Assembly: GCF_017502485.1 (NCBI RefSeq)
Contig: NZ_JAFVUX010000020.1
Location: 62,001 to 126,000, forward strand
From: Helicobacter sp.
Lineage (GTDB): Bacteria; Campylobacterota; Campylobacteria; Campylobacterales; Helicobacteraceae
Direction of reading: 5' to 3'
DNA: 64,000 nt
The translations under genes and the position numbers were made by a program. Shown one piece after another: positions 58,961-64,000 of the stretch (position 1 is its first letter; every line of letters begins with the position of its first letter). The notes beneath the pieces were generated by a model. It worked only from the letters and a program-made list of their open reading frames with translations, had not been told where the DNA came from and made no database searches.

Positions 58961-59275
58961 ATGACAACAGCAACAAAACAAAACTTCTCAAGTCTCATAG
59001 AGTCTGGACTATGTGTTGTGGAAATGAGTGCGCCTTGGTGCCAAGACTGCCGAAAAATTGAGCCTATAATGCAGATATTAGAGTCCAAATACTCGCAGGT
59101 ACGCTATATTTCGCTTGATTTTGATACAAATGAAACCTTAAAAGATGAGCTTGCTATACGCAGAATCCCAACATTAATCTTCTACAAAGACGGGCAAGAA
59201 GTTTTAGAGCGACTTATTGAGACAGACTCTATGCTTACCATAGAGCAGATGATACAAGCACTACTTAATATATAG
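58961..59275 (+). CDS. thioredoxin-family protein with CQDC active site
   Basis: 104 aa thioredoxin fold: APWCQDCRKIEPIM active site, IRRIPTLIFYKDGQEV with the cis-proline. CQDC replaces CGPC, comparable with the CPDC of H. pylori Trx2 (HP1458), so redox potential and partners may differ. AAAGGAG 5 nt upstream of ATG. Confidence 0.88.
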   Translation: MTTATKQNFSSLIESGLCVVEMSAPWCQDCRKIEPIMQILESKYSQVRYISLDFDTNETLKDELAIRRIPTLIFYKDGQEVLERLIETDSMLTIEQMIQALLNI

Positions 59276-59440
59276 CAATGCTTGTGTTTAGGCAATTTCA
59301 AGTAATGTCAATAGGTTTTTGGGCTTTTTTTAGATAAAATACCATCTCAATCACTTCATATTAGCTACCGATATTGTCCGTCTGTGCCTATTGCCTTGGC
59401 TTAGTATGGTTGCTTGGTGCTATATTTTAAGGTCTATATT

Positions 59441-60793
59441 ATGAGTAGAAACTTTTTTTTTGGTACAGGGATCGCGCTTTTAGGCGCACTCCTTGCTTTT
59501 GGGAGTCTTACTGCGCTCACACCAAATAGCCAACCACCGCGACAAGCAGATGCAAAAAAGCAGCGTGTTAAAGCCTATGACAGACTTGCCCAAACAATAG
59601 CTACCATAGAATCTTACTATGTCGATGATGTGCCTATTGATAGTCTAATCGACAAAGCCATCGAAGGGCTTATCGCCAATCTTGATGCCCATAGCGAATA
59701 TCTTAGTGAGAAAAAATACAAAGAGTTAAAAACGCAAACAGAGGGAGAGTTTGGCGGACTTGGCATAACAGTTGGATTAAAGGATGGCGCGCTTACAATT
59801 ATTGCTCCGCTAGAGGGGACTCCAGCACAAAAGGCTGGACTAAAGAGTGGTGATGTAATCTTAAAAATAGAAAATCAAAGCACCATTGGTATGGGTATTG
59901 ATGATGCTGTGAATCTTATGCGGGGTAAGCCCAAAACCCCAATCACCATCACCATCGTGCGCAAAGGCGAGAGCAAGCCACTTATATTTACGCTAACACG
60001 CGATATTATCAAAGTTAAATCTGTCTATGCCAAAACAATTGATGACACACCATATCTCTATGTGCGAGTCAATTCTTTTGACAAAAATGTTGCCCAAAGT
60101 GTTAAGCAAGTCTTAAAAGAACACAGTGAGATTAAAGGCATTGTACTTGACCTACGCAACAACCCCGGAGGACTACTAGACCAAGCGGTTGATCTCTCAA
60201 ATCTCTTTATCAAAAATGGTGTTATTGTCTCTCAAAAAGGTAAAATAAAAGAAGAGAATGTCATTTACAATGCAAATGGTAAAGCCCCTTATAGCAAGCT
60301 CCCCATCACTGTGCTTGTCAATAGTGGGACAGCAAGCGCAAGCGAAATTGTATCTGGTGCATTGCAAGACCATCGCCGTGCCATTATTATAGGAGAAGAG
60401 ACTTTTGGTAAAGGTAGCGTGCAGGTTATAATTCCAATCAACGCCACAGAAGCGATCAAGCTAACTACGGCTAAATACTATCTCCCAAGTGGGCGTACTA
60501 TACAAGCTGTGGGTATTAAGCCTGATATTGTCGTTTATCCCGGTAGCGTGCCACAAAATGAAGGTGGATTTGAGATTAAAGAAGCAGACTTGCGCAACCA
60601 CTTGCAAAATGAGTTACAAAAACTTGATAAAAATGAGTCAAAAGCTGATGAAAAGCAGCTATCTCCCGAAAACCAAAAGCGTATTACGCAAGCTGATGTT
60701 GCCAATGACATTCAGCTAAAATCTGCCATTGATTCACTGAAGACTTGGGGGATTTTAGATTCTGCAAATACACAAGATAAACCTAAGAAATAG
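59441..60793 (+). CDS. ctpA: carboxy-terminal processing protease CtpA
   Basis: 450 aa S41 periplasmic protease. Signal anchor (GIALLGALLAFGSLTALTP), PDZ domain (about residues 85-170, GLGITVGLKDGALTII and GLKSGDVIL), catalytic Ser in NSGTASASEIVSGALQD and Lys in GEETFGKGSVQ. ATG at 59441 preceded by AAGG; the third to fifth codons after the start region include a T9 run (TTT TTT TTT). TAAAAT near 59335-59340 may be its promoter. Starts the Cj0511-Cj0516-like cluster. Confidence 0.93.
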   Translation: MSRNFFFGTGIALLGALLAFGSLTALTPNSQPPRQADAKKQRVKAYDRLAQTIATIESYYVDDVPIDSLIDKAIEGLIANLDAHSEYLSEKKYKELKTQTEGEFGGLGITVGLKDGALTIIAPLEGTPAQKAGLKSGDVILKIENQSTIGMGIDDAVNLMRGKPKTPITITIVRKGESKPLIFTLTRDIIKVKSVYAKTIDDTPYLYVRVNSFDKNVAQSVKQVLKEHSEIKGIVLDLRNNPGGLLDQAVDLSNLFIKNGVIVSQKGKIKEENVIYNANGKAPYSKLPITVLVNSGTASASEIVSGALQDHRRAIIIGEETFGKGSVQVIIPINATEAIKLTTAKYYLPSGRTIQAVGIKPDIVVYPGSVPQNEGGFEIKEADLRNHLQNELQKLDKNESKADEKQLSPENQKRITQADVANDIQLKSAIDSLKTWGILDSANTQDKPKK

Positions 60794-60823
60794 CCACACA
60801 AACTCACATCAAAAGGAGAATCT

Positions 60824-61540
60824 ATGCCAACACAACAAACGCTACTTTACGAAGGCAAGGGCAAAAAACTCTTTGCCACAGATAATCCAAATGAAGTAAT
60901 CGCGGAGTTTAAAGATGACCTTACTGCATTTAACGCACAAAAACGCAGTAGTGAAGATGGCAAAGGTGCGCTCAACTGCCTAATTAGTAGCCTGCTCTTT
61001 GAGCTACTTGCACAGCAGGGCATAAAAAGCCACTTCATCAAATCTCTTAGCTCCACAACAATACTCTGTCAAAAAGTGCAGATAATCCCCATTGAGGTTG
61101 TCGTGCGCAACATCGCCACAGGCTCATTAAGCAAGCGGCTTGGGATAGAAGATGGACTAGTGCTACCCTTTACACTTGTGGAGTTTTATTATAAAGATGA
61201 TGCACTCAATGACCCCATCATCAATGATGAGCATTGTAAGATTCTGGGTATTATTGATGATGAGCGAGATTTAGATTTCCTGCGTGATCAAGCGCGTAAG
61301 ATCAATACCATTTTATGCGATTTCTTTGATCAAAAGAAACTCAAGCTTGTGGATTTCAAGCTTGAGTTTGGCAAAAATGCGCAAGGTGAAATTATCCTAG
61401 CTGATGAAATTTCACCGGATAGTTGTAGATTATGGGATAAACAGACAAACCAAAAACTCGATAAAGATCGATTTAGACAGGATTTAGGGGATTTAAAAAG
61501 CGCATATGAAGAAGTCTTAAGACGCATACAAACTCACTAA
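60824..61540 (+). CDS. purC: SAICAR synthase
   Basis: 238 aa, phosphoribosylaminoimidazole-succinocarboxamide synthase. [36 protein letters not shown] and [20 protein letters not shown] with [12 protein letters not shown] complete the family signature. Ahead of purS by 10 bp. Confidence 0.96.
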   Translation: MPTQQTLLYEGKGKKLFATDNPNEVIAEFKDDLTAFNAQKRSSEDGKGALNCLISSLLFELLAQQGIKSHFIKSLSSTTILCQKVQIIPIEVVVRNIATGSLSKRLGIEDGLVLPFTLVEFYYKDDALNDPIINDEHCKILGIIDDERDLDFLRDQARKINTILCDFFDQKKLKLVDFKLEFGKNAQGEIILADEISPDSCRLWDKQTNQKLDKDRFRQDLGDLKSAYEEVLRRIQTH

Positions 61541-61550
61541 AAGGAAAACA

Positions 61551-61796
61551 ATGCAAGCAGAAGTTACCATAAGCCTAAAAGATGGTGTCCTAGATCCACA
61601 GGCTAAAGCCATCCACCACGCCATAGAATCGCTTGGATTCCCACAAGTAGCGCGGGTCTTGGTAAAAAAACAAATTGTCCTAGAGTTTACCAAAGAGCAA
61701 CTAGAGTCTTACGAAGCCATAGCCGAGCAAATCGCACACGACTTGCTCGCTAATCCAGTGATAGAGAACTACGAAGTGCAAATAAAGGCGGAGTAA
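61551..61796 (+). CDS. purS: FGAM synthase subunit PurS
   Basis: 81 aa accessory subunit of formylglycinamidine ribonucleotide synthase. VTISLKDGVLDPQAKAIHHA and the C-terminal ANPVIENYEVQI are typical. AAGGA precedes ATG; overlaps purQ by one base (TAATG). Confidence 0.93.
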   Translation: MQAEVTISLKDGVLDPQAKAIHHAIESLGFPQVARVLVKKQIVLEFTKEQLESYEAIAEQIAHDLLANPVIENYEVQIKAE

Positions 61797-62518
61797 TGGT
61801 TAGCATCGTGCGTTTTGCTGGGACAAATTGTGAGTTTGATATGCAATATGTCTATGAAAAGCTCTTGCAAATCCCCACCGCTATCATTTGGCATAGGGAA
61901 AAATCCTTACCAAAAGAAACAAAACTTGTCGTGCTAGCTGGAGGTTTTAGCTATGGAGATTACCTGCGTAGCGGAGCGATTGCGCGCTTTGCGCCGATTA
62001 TGAAAGCCATCAAAGCTTTTGGTAATAGTGGCGGGAGAATTCTAGGGATTTGCAATGGCTTTCAAATCCTAACTGAAGCTAGACTTTTGCCCGGCGCACT
62101 TATGCGCAACCACAATCTCCACTTCATCTCCAAAGCCATTCCGCTACGCGTAGCCTGTAGGGATAATGTATTTCTACGCCCACACGCGCAAGATGAAATC
62201 ATCTCCCTACCCATAGCTCACGCCGATGGGCGATACCACATCGATGAGGAGAGTCTAGAAGCGATGCAAGAGTCTGGGCAGATTCTACTGCGCTATGTAG
62301 ATAATGTTAATGGCTCTATAGATTCTATCGCCGGTATTTGTAATAAAGGCAAAAACATCTTTGGGCTTATGCCTCACCCTGAGAGAGCCTGTGAGTCTAT
62401 CTTGCATAAGCGCGCTAGATATGCGACTATCTGCCACGCCTATACAGCGCAAGCAGTCCCAGAGCCAACAGCAAGCGTGCAAGGTCTAGCAATGCTAGAA
62501 TCCATCTACAAGGCATAA
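61796..62518 (+). CDS. purQ: FGAM synthase subunit PurQ
   Basis: 240 aa glutamine amidotransferase subunit. LAGGFSYGDYLRSGAIARF, catalytic Cys in GRILGICNGFQIL and the His/Glu pair in GLMPHPERACE. The large purL subunit is not in this window. Confidence 0.95.
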   Translation: MVSIVRFAGTNCEFDMQYVYEKLLQIPTAIIWHREKSLPKETKLVVLAGGFSYGDYLRSGAIARFAPIMKAIKAFGNSGGRILGICNGFQILTEARLLPGALMRNHNLHFISKAIPLRVACRDNVFLRPHAQDEIISLPIAHADGRYHIDEESLEAMQESGQILLRYVDNVNGSIDSIAGICNKGKNIFGLMPHPERACESILHKRARYATICHAYTAQAVPEPTASVQGLAMLESIYKA

Positions 62519-62519
62519 A

Positions 62520-63761
62520 ATGCACATCTTTGTTTTGCCCAGATTTGCGCTTTCTTTGCTTGTGATGCTTGTTTTGGGTGCATTTACTACTTCTCTTGCA
62601 GAGCCCGTTCAAAATCCACAATCCAATGCGCCAAGCTCCGATGGTCTGCTTGAATCATTCAGTGACTCCAGTGAGCCTAATGGAGAAGTCTTTATCCGCC
62701 CAGATCAAAGTACAGAGCAGATTCTTCACTTGCAAAACACCACACCAGAATCCACTCTTGCCTCTACCATTTATGTGGGGCAAAGGATCCCTATCACCTA
62801 TCGTGTAATATTTTTTAACAACGCCTCACTTAACCAAAGCTCTTTTAAAGAAAAAACAACAACCAACGCTATTGCACTAGAAAACCCAAACCAAGCGTGG
62901 CAGGAAGTAGAGCTAGAATCTAGCGCGACACAAAAATCACAAAAAGTCTATGAGATCACTTATTTGTTTAAAATCAAAGCCCAAAGCACCAAAATACCGG
63001 CTTTTGAAGTCTCTGCAATTGCACGCGATGGTTCATTTATTGATGTTGCTACAAGCGACCCAATCACACTTAACGCCACGGATTTATACCAAAACAAAAA
63101 CTATGCAGGAGTTGTCGGGGAGTATATGCAGCTTGGAATCCACAAAGCCAAGCAATACGATGAGCAGAGCAATCTTATCGCCTTTGAGCTAATTGCAAAA
63201 CGCGCTAATTTGGAAGATTTCAAACTCCCTAATATTGACAAGCAGGGCATTGAACGATCGAGCTTTAGTCTCCTAGAATCTAAAGCGATCTTCTATGCAG
63301 TTGTACCAAAAAATATGCAAAATCTCTTGTTTGAATACTTTTCCACGCAGACAAATCGCTTCGAACAAATCCGTATCCCTATCGCACCAGTGATCGATGG
63401 TGTAACGACACAGGAAAATCTAAAACCTAAAAATACTTATTTAATGTATTGGGCATTATTCATTGGCGGGGTTGCCATTAGTTGCTTTGTTGTGGCATTT
63501 TTCTCCAAAGCTTTGCGCAAGGTGTTTTTTGTCCTTGGGGTTGCTGTGGCACTCTATTTGCTCTACCATCTTTTCTACACCAAAACAGCCACAATTAGCG
63601 CGCAAACGCAAATTTGGATTCTCCCTACGCAAAATTCTACACTGCTTGAGACTACTAGTGGCTCTATGGAAATCAAAATCATAGGCGAGCACGGGCAATA
63701 CTACAAAATCATCACACCCAAAGAAGCTATAGGTTGGATAAGGAAAGAAGATGCGAGCTAG
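62520..63761 (+). CDS. Cj0515-like exported protein
   Basis: 413 aa. Signal peptide (ALSLLVMLVLGAFTTSLAEP), a beta-sandwich-like periplasmic part (about 80-310, BatD-like wording IYVGQRIPITYRVIFFNN), two close membrane helices (YWALFIGGVAISCFVVAFFS and VFFVLGVAVALYLLYHLFY) and a C-terminal SH3-like piece (IKIIGEHGQYYKIITPKEAIGWI). Same place as Cj0515, between purQ and plsC. Starts 1 bp after purQ. Confidence 0.72.
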   Translation: MHIFVLPRFALSLLVMLVLGAFTTSLAEPVQNPQSNAPSSDGLLESFSDSSEPNGEVFIRPDQSTEQILHLQNTTPESTLASTIYVGQRIPITYRVIFFNNASLNQSSFKEKTTTNAIALENPNQAWQEVELESSATQKSQKVYEITYLFKIKAQSTKIPAFEVSAIARDGSFIDVATSDPITLNATDLYQNKNYAGVVGEYMQLGIHKAKQYDEQSNLIAFELIAKRANLEDFKLPNIDKQGIERSSFSLLESKAIFYAVVPKNMQNLLFEYFSTQTNRFEQIRIPIAPVIDGVTTQENLKPKNTYLMYWALFIGGVAISCFVVAFFSKALRKVFFVLGVAVALYLLYHLFYTKTATISAQTQIWILPTQNSTLLETTSGSMEIKIIGEHGQYYKIITPKEAIGWIRKEDAS

Positions 63762-64000
63762 ACTAAAAGGTATCTACGAAGTTATTTTAGTTGGAATTGG
63801 GCTTGCGATTATTATTTGCTTCATCTATTTCTATCGCAAGAAAAACAATGCTAGATCCACGCGAATGGCTTGCTATCGATTTTTCACTTATGGGGGCATC
63901 ACGCTTGAAAAGCTTGGTGACTTTGATGAAGAAGCAGATTTAATCATTATGAACCACCAAAGTGTCGCCGATATCCTATGCCTTGAAGCCTATCACCCGC
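63752..64000 (+). CDS. plsC: 1-acyl-sn-glycerol-3-phosphate acyltransferase (partial)
   Basis: First 83 codons only; the window ends inside the gene. ATG at 63752 lies within the end of the preceding gene (GATGCGAGCTAG). One N-terminal membrane helix (VILVGIGLAIIICFIYFY), then the acyltransferase motif MNHQSVADIL (HxxxxD), giving phosphatidic acid in phospholipid synthesis. Confidence 0.88.

Noticed and set aside
1-64000. tRNA, rRNA, CRISPR, transposase or prophage genes
   Set aside because: Looked for in all gaps; no cloverleaf, regular spacer repeat, transposase or phage motif was seen.

Overview
The window reads as one contiguous chromosomal segment of a Campylobacterota species, most likely an enterohepatic Helicobacter. 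Evidence: a nuo operon in which nuoE and nuoF are replaced by the two short HP1264/HP1265-type genes; gene clusters matching Helicobacter neighbourhoods (serA-HP0398-rpsA; the U32 peptidase/cheZ pair; proS-hemA-polyprenyl synthase-HP0241-HP0242; purD-RDD-lptD) beside a Campylobacter-like ctpA-purC-purS-purQ-Cj0515-plsC run; and simple-sequence contingency repeats. The species cannot be named from the sequence alone. No tRNA, rRNA, CRISPR array, insertion sequence or prophage was seen.

Layout. 1-12.4 kb: complex I operon on the minus strand (nuoA to nuoM, nuoM cut by the window edge). 12.5-14.3 kb: a ferritin-like DUF455 protein and thiE. 14.4-16.6 kb: a TonB-dependent receptor whose signal peptide is out of frame with its body at a G8 tract (phase OFF), under an AT-rich, possibly Fur-controlled promoter. 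16.8-25.5 kb: U32 peptidase, cheZ, serA, an HP0398-like membrane protein, rpsA, and clpB with an HspR-like operator. 25.7-30.4 kb: an orphan protein with a HEPN-like motif, an MBL hydrolase, a sigma-54-driven flagellar rod gene, a decayed repeat-rich intergenic region, and gmd. 30.4-37.2 kb: a probable 6S RNA, then purD, an RDD protein, lptD, and a two-domain glycosyltransferase with a TC dinucleotide repeat. 37.5-45.7 kb: small secreted protein, bacteriohemerythrin, DedA, then the hemC-fxsA-proS-hemA-ispB-HP0241-HP0242 operon. 45.7-55.6 kb: hisD, a decayed outer-membrane protein gene, M23 peptidase, DUF89 phosphatase, DUF3972, purE, nrdA, nitroreductase, typA. 55.7-64 kb: lipoprotein, DUF721-like and AAA ATPase genes, thioredoxin, ctpA, purC-purS-purQ, a membrane-anchored protein, and the start of plsC.

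How the genes fit together. Most are housekeeping: respiration, heme and quinone precursors, purines, translation. The variable part is the cell surface. Two independent contingency loci (the receptor at G8, the glycosyltransferase at the TC repeat) sit near lptD and gmd and could switch iron uptake and surface glycan. An odd-centred palindromic word, AGAWTCT, often extended to CTAGAWTCTAG, is strongly over-represented in genes and spacers alike and leaves Asp-Ser-Ser tripeptides in many proteins. This is the least explained signal in the window.
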